NCBI RefSeq assembly: GCF_007827955.1
Contig: NZ_VITR01000012.1
Coordinates: forward strand, 164,819-228,818
Direction of reading: 5' to 3'
From: Nitrospirillum pindoramense
GTDB taxonomy: Bacteria; Pseudomonadota; Alphaproteobacteria; Azospirillales; Azospirillaceae
DNA length: 64,000 nucleotides
This document shows, one piece after another, positions 9,307 to 17,655 of the stretch. Under the pieces are notes generated by a model that ran no database searches, was not told the origin of the DNA, and saw only the letters and a program-made list of their open reading frames with translations. The position numbers and the translations under genes are program-made. Within the stretch, counting starts at the first letter, position 1; every line of letters begins with the position of its first letter.

Positions 9307-11172
9307 TTAGAACAGCTTGAGGATGGACTGCTGAGCCTGGTTGGCCAAGGAGAGGGTGGTGACACCCAGCGACTGCTTGGTCTGCAGGGCCAGCAACTGG
9401 GCGCCGGCTTCGTTCTGGTCCACCTGCGTCAGGTTGTCGGCGCCATCCTGCAACACGTTGTTGAACGCGCTCGTGAAGTCGGAGCGGGTCTGGACGATGT
9501 TCAGGTTGGTGCTGAGCGTCTGGGAGGCGGCGCGCAGGACGTTGGTGGCGTTGGTCAGCTGCGCCGAGGCCTTGTCGATGTCCGCCCGGTCCAGGAAGTT
9601 GTTCTGGGCGTAGTCGATGGCCAGGCCTTGGCCCGAGGTGGTGATGTTGGTCGCCGCAACGGTGATGCTGCTGCTGTTGTCCGCGTTGAACTGGACGCTC
9701 AGGTCGTTCGACGTACCCGCCGCCGTGGTCTGCGCGGTGGTGACGTTCGCCGCACCAGCGGCACTCGCCGCCAGGATGACGTTGCTCGCGGCCACGTTCA
9801 GTCGGACGGTGCCGGTGCTGAACGAGAAGGCGTTTTCACCATCCGCCAGCTTGGAGTCACCCCGCTGGTTGGCGCCGGAACGGGTCACGGAGACACCGTT
9901 CAGGTCGGTGGCGGTGACGGCGACGTCCACGTTCTTTTCGATGGTGGAGGTGCCGTTACCATTCGTGCCCAGGGCTTCCAGCGACGCGCGGTCGACGGTG
10001 AAAGACACCACGGTACCCGACGAGAAGGAAATGGAAACATCCTTCGTCAGGGCGTTGGATGCCGAGGTACCCAGGGTGAAGGTGTTGGCGGTGCCAGTGG
10101 TACCGGGCGCCGACAGCGTGAAGCTGTTGGAAGTACCACCGGGATTCGAAGCCGTGAAGGTGGACAGCGAACCGCCGGCGGCCGTAGCCGCATTGATCTT
10201 GTTGTACAAGCCAACGGCGATGTTCTTCTCACGGGTGGCAGCGTCAGACGCCGTCACGTCACCGGCCGACGCGGTGTAGGTGAAGGAGGTGCCGTTGACC
10301 GTGGCGGTGAAGGTGTCGCCCTTATCGACGTTGCCGGTGATGGTGATCGTCGACGTCTGCTTCGTGCCGGACACGCCGGGGGTGGACAGCGTGTTCGAGA
10401 CCGCCTGGGTGTTGTCGAAGAAGTTGATGGTCCGCGACTCGTCGCCTTCCGTCACCACCACGCTGCGGGTCTGGCCGACCGCGCCGCGCGTCTGGATCGA
10501 GATGTCGGAGAAGTTGCCGGTGGTGCTGCTCAGCTTGCCGGAAACCTTCAGGCCGAACACGCCACGCGCCGTCTCGGCATTGGCGATGTCGCCGGCGTCG
10601 CCGGTGATCGCACCGGTGCCGGAGACGCGCACCGAATAGGTGTCGGCCGAGGTGATGTTGGTGACGCGGGTGTTGGAAATCGCCGTGATGGAGTTGGCCG
10701 TGGCGACCGAGGTCGAGGTGGCGGCGAAGGACTGGCCATTACCGGCGACCAGGTTCTTGCCCGAGTAGCCGCTGTCGCCAGCCAGCTTGTCGATCTGGTC
10801 CTTGATGCCGTTGAACTGGTCGGCCAGCGACTTACGGGTCGCGATGGAGCTGGCGTCCGTACCCAGGTTGGAATACGCGGTCGTCAACAGGCCCTGGGCC
10901 TGGGTGACCAGCGACTGGATGGAGGTGATGCCCTGGCTGCCCGCCTTGATGGTGTTGACGGCTTGCGTCATGCCATCCTTCAGGGTGGACAGATCGCTCG
11001 CGCGCTGATTCAGGCTCTGCGCGGCGAAGAAAGCAGTGGGACCGTCAAGGGCGGAATTGACCTTGTTGCCGGTCGCCAGCTGGTTTTCCAGCTTGCTGGT
11101 AGCGGTATTGGTCTGCTGCAGCAGCAGCAGGTTGGTCCGCATGCTGGACGAAAGCTGAACGGCGTCAGACAT
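9307..11172 (-). CDS. fliC: Flagellin
   Basis: Filament subunit exported by the flagellar type III system, 621 aa, larger than the 270-500 aa common in this class. The N-terminal D0/D1 helices (about residues 1-150, with LLLLQQTNTATSKLENQLATGNKVNSAL-like heptads) and C-terminal D1/D0 (about 535-621, ending QAQQSILKLF) are well conserved. Between them lies a long Ser/Thr/Ala-rich variable region of about 380 residues, a likely surface for O-glycosylation. AAGGAGAT stands five to six bases before the ATG. Upstream lie a hairpin in the leader and a putative sigma-54 promoter. Neighbours are flbT downstream and TPR-glycosyltransferase genes upstream. Confidence 0.93.
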   Translation of the reverse strand: MSDAVQLSSSMRTNLLLLQQTNTATSKLENQLATGNKVNSALDGPTAFFAAQSLNQRASDLSTLKDGMTQAVNTIKAGSQGITSIQSLVTQAQGLLTTAYSNLGTDASSIATRKSLADQFNGIKDQIDKLAGDSGYSGKNLVAGNGQSFAATSTSVATANSITAISNTRVTNITSADTYSVRVSGTGAITGDAGDIANAETARGVFGLKVSGKLSSTTGNFSDISIQTRGAVGQTRSVVVTEGDESRTINFFDNTQAVSNTLSTPGVSGTKQTSTITITGNVDKGDTFTATVNGTSFTYTASAGDVTASDAATREKNIAVGLYNKINAATAAGGSLSTFTASNPGGTSNSFTLSAPGTTGTANTFTLGTSASNALTKDVSISFSSGTVVSFTVDRASLEALGTNGNGTSTIEKNVDVAVTATDLNGVSVTRSGANQRGDSKLADGENAFSFSTGTVRLNVAASNVILAASAAGAANVTTAQTTAAGTSNDLSVQFNADNSSSITVAATNITTSGQGLAIDYAQNNFLDRADIDKASAQLTNATNVLRAASQTLSTNLNIVQTRSDFTSAFNNVLQDGADNLTQVDQNEAGAQLLALQTKQSLGVTTLSLANQAQQSILKLF

Positions 11173-11202
11173 AAGAAATCTCCTTTGGAGAGGGTATGTG
11201 TC

Positions 11203-11219
11203 GCCCGAATTTTTCGGGC
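11203..11219 (-). promoter_or_regulatory. Hairpin in the fliC 5' untranslated region
   Basis: GCCCGAA, a 3-base loop and TTCGGGC form a 7-bp perfect stem ending about 31 bases before the fliC ATG, just upstream of the ribosome site. FlbT is known in Caulobacter to act on the flagellin mRNA leader. This hairpin is a candidate target, by inference. Confidence 0.5.
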
Positions 11220-11299
11220 ACGGTAAGTGATGACCTGTTTCTGCGACGGAGTCAAGGCGCGATTGATAAAATTTTAGACATTCTGTCCACGCCCCTGGG

Positions 11300-11315
11300 G
11301 GCTATCGTCGCGCCA
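11300..11315 (-). promoter_or_regulatory. Putative sigma-54 promoter of fliC
   Basis: On the minus strand TGGCGCGACGATAGCC keeps the essential GG-N10-GC spacing of -24/-12 promoters (consensus TGGCAC-N5-TTGC). It would give a leader of about 115 bases. Alphaproteobacterial flagellins are often sigma-54 dependent. No activator site was identified. Confidence 0.5.
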
Positions 11316-11361
11316 GTCTCTGCCGTCAGCGTTTAATACAGTATCAATCGTTGAGGGAACA

Positions 11362-13308
11362 TTAACATGGATCAAGCTGGGAAGGTGGATTAACCCGGAT
11401 CGCTAGATCGGTGGCGACCTGCCGCATGACCGGGCCCCAATCATCGCGCGTTTCCTGCCGATACAGCCGCGCGCTGGGATACCAGTCGCTATCGGTCCGC
11501 CCCAGGCCCCAGCGCCAGTCGGGCGACCGGGGCAGGACCACCCAGACGGGACGGCCCAGGGCGCCCGCCAGGTGCACCGGCGCCGTGCAGGAACTGATCA
11601 ACAGATCGACTTCCATCAGGATGGCCGCGGTATCGGCGAAATCCTGGATATCCGGGGCCAGGTCGGTGAAGGCGTCGGGAAGGGGGGTGGTGGTCAGGTC
11701 GCGCCGCCCGTCCCCCATCTGCAGACTGAAGAAATGGGCGCCCGGCACCTGAAGCACCGGCGCGAACGCCGGCAGGCGGGGGGAACGCCAGCGGTCGCCG
11801 GTGAAGTTGGGATTGCCGGCCCATACCAGCGCCACCTTCAAGGCCCCCCGCAGGGGGGAGGACCTTGCTGTGGCCTGTGCCAGCCGATCACGCCACCGCA
11901 CCCGCAGCGAGTCGTCGGCGTGAAGGTAGGGCACTTTGCTGGGAATGGGGGTGACGCCGGCTTGGAACAGACCGGGCAGGCTCATGATCGGACATTGCAG
12001 ATCGAAGGGGGGCAGCGGCTGGTCGGTGGGTGCCAGCTCCAACCGGCCGGGCTCGACCAGATCCTGCATCAGGCCGACCAGCTCCGGCGGCGTCTCCAGC
12101 AGTACCCGTCCCCCCATCGCCGCCACCGCCGGCAGATACCGCGCGACCATCAGCACATCACCCAGGCCCTGTTCGACATGCACCAGCAGCGTGCGGCCAG
12201 GGAAGGGCGTGCCCTCCCAGGCGGGGCGGTCGAAGGTGCGCAGGGGATTGGTGCGGCTGTGGCGGCGCCATTCGTAGAGCGGCCAGCCCTGGGCGAAGCG
12301 TCCCAGCAGCAGCGACACCAGCGCCAGGTTCCAGTTTGCCTCGACCCCGCTGGGATGGATCGCCAGCGCCCTTTCCGCCGCCGCCGCCGCGTCCTCGAAC
12401 CGTCCCAACTCATAGAGGACGGCGCCCAGCGCGGTCCAGGCGCGATGAAAAGAGGGATCCAGGGCCAACGCCCGGTGATAGGCGTCGGCCGCCCCGTGCA
12501 GGTCATCCACGGCATGCCGGCCCATGCCGACGTTCAGCCATCCGCCCACGAACGCGGGGTTCAGCCTTACGGCCTCTTGATAGGCGGCCAGGGCCTCGAC
12601 CGGCTGGTTCAACTCCGCCAGGACCGTCCCCAGGTTGGTGTGCAATTCCGGCACCTTGGGGAACAACGCCAGCGCCTGGCGATAGCGGGCGGCCGCTTCG
12701 TCGAGCCGCTTCGCCGCCTTCAGCGCACCGCCCAGATTGGATAGGGCCTCGCCATAGCGTGGGTCGGCCGCGACAGCGGACTCGAAGGCGGAGATCGCCT
12801 CCTCTCGCCGCCCGGCCGCCAGCAAACCGGCGCCCAGGCTGTTCCACAGCGTCGGCTTGGGCGACAGGCCGGCGGTCCGCAATACGGCCACGGCCTGCTC
12901 ATCATGCGACAGTGCCGCGGCCATGTCCCCGCGCGCCCGAAGGGCTTTGGCCCCCTCCTCCAGCATTTCCGCGAGGGCGGCCGCGGCCTCGCCATGCCTG
13001 GGCTCCGCCGCCAGCACCTCGCGATACAAGGTTTCGGCGGTGGCCCGTCCGCCCATGGTCCGGTGCACGGCGGCGAGGAGGGCGGTGATGACCGTCGCCT
13101 TTGGCGCCAGGTAACGCGCCCGTTCCAGGCGGGGCAGGGCCGCGCCAGGGTCGCCACGCAGGTGGGCCGCCGCCCCCCACAGGAACAACGCCTGCACATG
13201 GTCAGGCGCCATCGCCACGACCCTGCCGTACAGCGCCTCCGCTTCCGCCAGGCGGCCGGCATCATGATGGCTCAGCGCCAGCGTCAGCGTGTCTTCAACG
13301 GTAGCCAT
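11362..13308 (-). CDS. TPR-containing glycosyltransferase-like protein, FlmG-type (paralogue A)
   Basis: Tetratricopeptide array (about residues 5-335, around nine repeats) joined to a GT-B-like C-terminal domain (about 370-640). This layout is that of FlmG, which glycosylates flagellin in Caulobacter. Family motifs include EQGLGDVLMVARYLP, WAGNPNF, HLAGALGRPVW and DWRWGLGRTDSDWYPSARLYRQ. Where the paralogue at 14404-16455 has VDTAVTH, this protein has SCTAPVH (Cys574), so a normally conserved Asp is lost and activity may be altered. Start 13308 (MATVEDTL) is chosen by alignment with the paralogue's MATVAEAL; no strong ribosome site is visible. It lies just upstream of fliC on the same strand. 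The sugar donor is unknown. Confidence 0.75.
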   Translation of the reverse strand: MATVEDTLTLALSHHDAGRLAEAEALYGRVVAMAPDHVQALFLWGAAAHLRGDPGAALPRLERARYLAPKATVITALLAAVHRTMGGRATAETLYREVLAAEPRHGEAAAALAEMLEEGAKALRARGDMAAALSHDEQAVAVLRTAGLSPKPTLWNSLGAGLLAAGRREEAISAFESAVAADPRYGEALSNLGGALKAAKRLDEAAARYRQALALFPKVPELHTNLGTVLAELNQPVEALAAYQEAVRLNPAFVGGWLNVGMGRHAVDDLHGAADAYHRALALDPSFHRAWTALGAVLYELGRFEDAAAAAERALAIHPSGVEANWNLALVSLLLGRFAQGWPLYEWRRHSRTNPLRTFDRPAWEGTPFPGRTLLVHVEQGLGDVLMVARYLPAVAAMGGRVLLETPPELVGLMQDLVEPGRLELAPTDQPLPPFDLQCPIMSLPGLFQAGVTPIPSKVPYLHADDSLRVRWRDRLAQATARSSPLRGALKVALVWAGNPNFTGDRWRSPRLPAFAPVLQVPGAHFFSLQMGDGRRDLTTTPLPDAFTDLAPDIQDFADTAAILMEVDLLISSCTAPVHLAGALGRPVWVVLPRSPDWRWGLGRTDSDWYPSARLYRQETRDDWGPVMRQVATDLAIRVNPPSQLDPC

Positions 13309-13452
13309 GGTGATCGTGCCATCCCGGCGCTGCGCATGCGGTTGTGGGGGCAGCATGGCCGGCCCGGCCCCGGCGTTTCAAAACAAATCGCGCGGAAAGG
13401 GCCCAAGAAGGCTCAGGAGGAGGGGTATGAAGAAACCTGCGGAGGGATGCGC

Positions 13453-14058
13453 TCAGGCCATCACATTCACGGCGGCCGCGCCCAAGGTGACGGCGGCAAC
13501 GGTGGCGCTGATCAGGGCACTGCCGGAGCCGCCTGTAGAAGCGCCCCCTAGGGAACCGCCTCCTATGGAACCGCCGCCCGTGGAACCTCTGGACGTCGCC
13601 GTTCCGCCGCTTGACGAACCGGCGCTGGCACCGGCTGACGCGGCCGTCGTGTCCGTGGCCCCGGTTTCCGAGGGGACGTTGGACGGCGCCGCGACGTCGG
13701 CCACAAGCGGATTCCCGCCCTGATACCGCGCCGCCCCCGTGGCCCGCAGGCGGTACTGTTCCACCACATGGCGGGAGGGAATCTGATACTCCACAGCGCC
13801 CGTGACACTATCGCGGAACTGGGTGATGGCGATGGCCGCCTGGCTGTCATAAGACACGACGGGGCTGATGTAGGCGGGGGCCGAAAGGCGCGGGGCCGTC
13901 TCCCCGCCCGAGGCCGTTCCGGCCGCCGTATCGGTGCCCGCCTTGGTCCCGCCCGGCTCAGCCGTGGCGTCGTTGGCGGCATAACCCAGGGTTCCCACAG
14001 TCCCGTTGGGGACCTGGGCATAAGCAGAGCCGGTGCTCAACACGCCATCCAGTGCCAT
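13453..14058 (-). CDS. FlaG-like flagellar accessory protein (weak homology)
   Basis: Unrecognised protein of 201 aa, with one informative motif: ITQFRDSVTGAVEYQIPSRHVVEQYRL (given by its key parts FRDSVTG and QIPS) near residues 85-110, resembling the ...IRDxxTGEVIRQIPxEE... core of FlaG-type proteins that act near the flagellin cap. The rest is low complexity: an Ala/Thr/Gly-rich N-terminal half, a Ser/Gly-rich stretch (about 145-180) and a hydrophobic C-terminal 20 residues. ATG 14058 is chosen over the TTG nine codons upstream because AGGA lies nine bases before it. It sits between two TPR-glycosyltransferase genes in the flagellin locus, supporting a flagellar role. Confidence 0.55.
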   Translation of the reverse strand: MALDGVLSTGSAYAQVPNGTVGTLGYAANDATAEPGGTKAGTDTAAGTASGGETAPRLSAPAYISPVVSYDSQAAIAITQFRDSVTGAVEYQIPSRHVVEQYRLRATGAARYQGGNPLVADVAAPSNVPSETGATDTTAASAGASAGSSSGGTATSRGSTGGGSIGGGSLGGASTGGSGSALISATVAAVTLGAAAVNVMA

Positions 14059-14403
14059 GGACTCGGGTCCTTGGTTAGGAGACAAAGGAAATATTCACCA
14101 TCCCCCGATAAAGGGGACATGGGCAGGCCAGGAAGACATCGGTTCAATCCCCTTGTTCCACCCTTGGTGCCGAGGGCCTTACCGGAAATGAATTCCTGCG
14201 AAAGAGCCGATGGCGAGGGGGCCGGGGTGGCGGATTCACGCCACGATAAATTTTTCAACAACAACTTTAACAAAATTGACGCCGCTGCACAAATTTTTTC
14301 CGCAACTCTACCGTTAGTGTAAGGCCATGCCCCGCACGCGGGCGCCCGTGATTGCGGTGACGCCTGGCCCTCGAGCTGGATATGTGGGGAAATTATATAT
14401 AAT
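14059..14403 (-). promoter_or_regulatory. AT-rich intergenic region upstream of the FlaG-like gene
   Basis: About 345 bp without a gene. An unusually AT-rich stretch (14247-14310) includes TTAAAGTTG on the minus strand, similar to a sigma-28 -35 box, though no good -10 follows. A perfect 14-bp palindrome AATTATATATAATT (14391-14404) touches the stop codon of the glycosyltransferase gene beyond it. Either may hold the FlaG-like gene's promoter. Confidence 0.35.
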
Positions 14404-16455
14404 TCAATGACTTGCCCTAAGGGCCAAATCTTCGGCGACTTGCTGGATCGTGGGGGCCCAATCACCCCAAACCCTTTGGCGGTATAAGCGCAGGGTCGGA
14501 TACCAGGGGCTGTCGGTCCGGTCGCGCAGCCAGCGCCAGCAGCCGTCGATGCGGGATAGCACCCATACGGGCCGCCCCAGCGCCCCCGCCAGGTGGGTCA
14601 CCGCCGTGTCCACCGTGATCACCAGGTCCAGGCAGGACAGCAGGGCGGCGGTGTCGGCGAAGTCGCCCAATGCCGCCGTCCAGTCCAGCAGGGGGAAGGG
14701 GGCGCCACCGGCCTGCGCCGCCGCCTGGCCTTTCTGCAAGCTGACGAAGCGGACATCGGGGACGGCGGCGAGGGGGGCCAAAGCCGCCAGCGGCAGGCTG
14801 CGCCGCCGGTCGATCAGGGCCGACACCGGATCGTCCGGCCGGGGATCGCCGGACCAAACCAGGCCAACGGCCCGCATGCCGCTGGGTACCGCCTGCGCCA
14901 ATCGGTCGCGCCACGCGGCCGGCGACGGTGGCGCCAGGTAGGGGCAGAAAGCGGGGATGCTCTCCAGCGTGGTGCCCAGGCGATACGGCAGGCTCATGAG
15001 CGAGACGCGGGCGTCCCAGTCGGTGGCGTGGATCGCTGCGCCGGGCGGCAGCACCGTCACGCCGGGCAGGCTGATCGCCATCAGCCGCGCCAGCGCCGGC
15101 TGCACGTTCAGGCCGACCTGGACCAAACCCAGGCGTTGCGCCGCCGCCTGAAGCAGGGGCGCGTACCGGACGAATTGCAGCGTGTCGCCATGACCCTGTT
15201 CCGCATGCAGCAAAAGGCGGATGGGCCCCGTCGTCGCGCCGGGGCCCTGCCACTCCGGGATGGCGGCCAGGGCGGGCTCCAGCGGCGGCATGTGGCCGGT
15301 GTGATGACGCCACTCGTAGTCCTGCCAGCCGGTGACGAAGTCCCCTGCCATCAGGCGGGCCAGAGATCGCTGCCAGCGCACCGCGGCATCATCCGGCGCC
15401 AGGGTCAGCGCCTGGGCATAGCGCGCTTCCGCGCCGGCATCGTCGCCTTGGTCCTTCAGCACCGTGGCCAGATTGGTCAGCGGCCGGTGGTCACCCGCGG
15501 CGGCGGCGGCGGCACGGGTCAACGTCTCCGCCGCATCGGCCAACCGGCCCTGGGCATGAAGCAGCACCCCCCGATGGTTCAAGGTCTCCGCCCGGCCGGG
15601 CTCCAGGGCCTCGGCCTGATCCAACATCGTCGCCGCTTCGCTGAAACGGCCCAGGCGGGTTTCCAGGAAGCCGAGGTTGATCAGGATCTCGACCGTCTCC
15701 TCCACCGCGCCGGGAAGGGACAGGGCCCGGCGCAGGGCATCAGCGGCTGGTTCCATCTGGTTCATCGCCATCAGCGCCACGCCCAGCCGGGCCCAGCCGT
15801 CGCGCCGGCCGGGGGCCTGTTCCACCGCGCGGCGGGCCAGGTCGGCGGCTGCCGCCGGCCGGTCGCCGTCGAGATGGCGGACAGCCTGGTTCAGCCACAC
15901 GCTCACCAGGTTGCGGGCCGCTCCGGCATGGTCGGGCCGCCGGCGCAGAACCTCGGTGAACGCCGCCTCCGCCTCGTCCGGCAGGCCGGCCTTGACCAGC
16001 ATCACCGCCAGATCGTCCAGGGTGTCCACATCCTGGGGCGCCAGGGCCACCGCCGCCCGCAGGGCCGACAGCGCCGCCGGCATGTCCCCCGTGGCGGCCA
16101 GGGCGCGGCCGCGTCGCCGTTGCCAGCCGGCGGCCTGGGCGGCCGCTGGCGCCAAGGCCAGGGCCCGGCCCAGGCATTCCGCCTCCAGCGCCGGGCGTCC
16201 CAGCGTGGCGGCGGCATCGGCCTGGGTGGCGTGAAAGGTGGGGGCGCCGGGATTGACCCGTGTGGCCTGGCTGGCCAAGTCCATCGCCTCGTCCCCCCGG
16301 TCCGTCTGCAGGCAGAGCAGCGCCAGCAGGTTCAGGGCGTCCCCCTCCGCTGGGGCCACCTCCAGGATGCGGCGGTAGATCACCTCGGCGTGGCCCAGGG
16401 CGCCTTCGCGGTGGTGGCGCAAGGCCTCGTTCAGGGCTTCGGCGACGGTGGCCAT
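14404..16455 (-). CDS. TPR-containing glycosyltransferase, FlmG-type (paralogue B)
   Basis: Protein of 683 aa with about ten TPR-like helical repeats (residues 3-370) and a GT-B-like domain (about 400-675). Typical motifs are intact: EQGHGDTLQFVRYAP, LVWSGDP, VDTAVTHLAGALGRPVW (Asp616) and WYPTLRLYRQRVWGDW. TPR-linked transferases of this type modify proteins; FlmG attaches pseudaminic acid to flagellin, and position in the flagellin locus supports the same class of job here. Substrate sugar is unknown, and no pseudaminic acid synthesis genes are present in the window. It is a clear paralogue of the gene at 11362-13308, but keeps the Asp missing there. Confidence 0.77.
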   Translation of the reverse strand: MATVAEALNEALRHHREGALGHAEVIYRRILEVAPAEGDALNLLALLCLQTDRGDEAMDLASQATRVNPGAPTFHATQADAAATLGRPALEAECLGRALALAPAAAQAAGWQRRRGRALAATGDMPAALSALRAAVALAPQDVDTLDDLAVMLVKAGLPDEAEAAFTEVLRRRPDHAGAARNLVSVWLNQAVRHLDGDRPAAAADLARRAVEQAPGRRDGWARLGVALMAMNQMEPAADALRRALSLPGAVEETVEILINLGFLETRLGRFSEAATMLDQAEALEPGRAETLNHRGVLLHAQGRLADAAETLTRAAAAAAGDHRPLTNLATVLKDQGDDAGAEARYAQALTLAPDDAAVRWQRSLARLMAGDFVTGWQDYEWRHHTGHMPPLEPALAAIPEWQGPGATTGPIRLLLHAEQGHGDTLQFVRYAPLLQAAAQRLGLVQVGLNVQPALARLMAISLPGVTVLPPGAAIHATDWDARVSLMSLPYRLGTTLESIPAFCPYLAPPSPAAWRDRLAQAVPSGMRAVGLVWSGDPRPDDPVSALIDRRRSLPLAALAPLAAVPDVRFVSLQKGQAAAQAGGAPFPLLDWTAALGDFADTAALLSCLDLVITVDTAVTHLAGALGRPVWVLSRIDGCWRWLRDRTDSPWYPTLRLYRQRVWGDWAPTIQQVAEDLALRASH

Positions 16456-16516
16456 GGGTGGCTTTCTTTAAGGGACTGGGGGCTTTAACGGGCGTCCAGG
16501 GGGCGGTGGTGCCGGA

Positions 16517-17269
16517 TCAGCCCCGGGCCACGGCGCGGTCGGAGACGAAGGGATTGGTGCGCCGTTCCTGTCCGAAGGTCGACGGCTCGCCATGCCCGGG
16601 CAGGAAGGTGATGTCGTCGCCCAGGGGGAATAGCTTTTCCCGGATTGAGCGGATCAGTGCCGCATGGTCGCCCCGGGGAAAGTCGGTGCGGCCGATGGAA
16701 CCCTGGAAGATGACGTCGCCCACGATGGCCAGGCGCGACGGCTGATGGATGAAGACGACGTGCCCGGGGGTATGGCCAGGGCAATGCAGCACATCCAGGA
16801 CCAGGTCGCCCACGGCCACGGTGTCTCCGTCGCCCAGCCATCGGGTGGGCGTGAAAGGCTTGGCATGCAGCATGCCGTACTTGGCCCCGTCCTCCGGCAG
16901 GCGGTCGATCCAGAACTTGTCCTCTTGCTGCGGTCCATCGACCGGCACGCCGGTCCTGGCCGTCAGGTCGGCGACGGCGGCGGCGTGGTCGACATGGCCA
17001 TGCGTCACCAGGATGCGTTCCAGCGTCAGTCCCTGGCGCGCCAGGAATTCCTCGATCTGGGTGACGCCGTCGCCGGGGTCGACCACCGCGGCCCGCTTGG
17101 TGGCGGTGCACCACAGGATGGAGCAGTTCTGCTGGAAGGGCGTCACCGGCAGGATGGCGACCTTCAGCGGCGGCATGCCTGGCGCTGACGGCCCCGGTGC
17201 GGTCGACGCGGGGGGAACGGTCTGGTCCGGCATGACTGGCCTCGACTGTGGCGTGGTGATGTCCGTCAT
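16517..17269 (-). CDS. MBL-fold metallo-hydrolase, glyoxalase II-like
   Basis: Zinc-dependent hydrolase of 250 aa with the complete ligand set: THGHVDHA (HxHxDH), His in CPGHTPGH, Asp in VGDVIFQGSIGRTD and His in FLPGHGEP. These match the small glyoxalase II/YcbL-like group that hydrolyses thioesters such as S-lactoylglutathione; the exact substrate is not proven. A 30-residue Pro/Ala-rich leader precedes the domain, so the true start may be internal; ATG 17269 (MTDITT) is used because residues upstream are not protein-like. It lies 61 bp from the TPR gene on the same strand and faces away from the HD-GYP gene. Confidence 0.85.
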   Translation of the reverse strand: MTDITTPQSRPVMPDQTVPPASTAPGPSAPGMPPLKVAILPVTPFQQNCSILWCTATKRAAVVDPGDGVTQIEEFLARQGLTLERILVTHGHVDHAAAVADLTARTGVPVDGPQQEDKFWIDRLPEDGAKYGMLHAKPFTPTRWLGDGDTVAVGDLVLDVLHCPGHTPGHVVFIHQPSRLAIVGDVIFQGSIGRTDFPRGDHAALIRSIREKLFPLGDDITFLPGHGEPSTFGQERRTNPFVSDRAVARG

Positions 17270-17655
17270 ACCCCGACGGCCGGCGTCTGGTCCAGGTCTA
17301 GGCAACGCGCGCACCCAGGCACCCGCGGCGCGGGCGGGCCGTGGGCATGGCGAAAGCGATGAGAAGATTGAGAAATGCAAGACTGGACACTGTTTACCTA
17401 TATTACCGCGGGTGCCGTCCAATGATGTCGCGGGGCAGCGGAAAAAGAGGTCGCGTCCTGCCCTAATCATGGCCGGTCCCCGTGGCGTTCAAAACGCCGT
17501 TGTGCCCGCCATGAAGTTCAACCCAGCAGCCGATTACAGCGTTGGGGTTAGCCCTTTTTGCCGTCGGCCATCTGGCCTATGACTGCGCCGCTGGTAGCGA
17601 ATCCTTAAGCTCTTCCGCCCAAACTTCGACCCAAGGGCACGGGGGAGTGGGGTTT
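17270..17655. other. Divergent intergenic region, metallo-hydrolase and HD-GYP genes
   Basis: 386 bp separating two divergent starts. No clear promoter or operator was recognised apart from AT-rich TTTACCTATATTACC near 17390-17407. Confidence 0.4.

Noticed and set aside
9253..11226. Open frame of 657 codons opposite fliC
   Set aside because: Antisense shadow; starts within the terminator and has repetitive Gly/Arg/Val composition.
17542..17655. Longer N-terminus for the HD-GYP protein
   Set aside because: The extra 38 residues lack conservation and a ribosome site; ATG 17656 has GGGGGAG before it.
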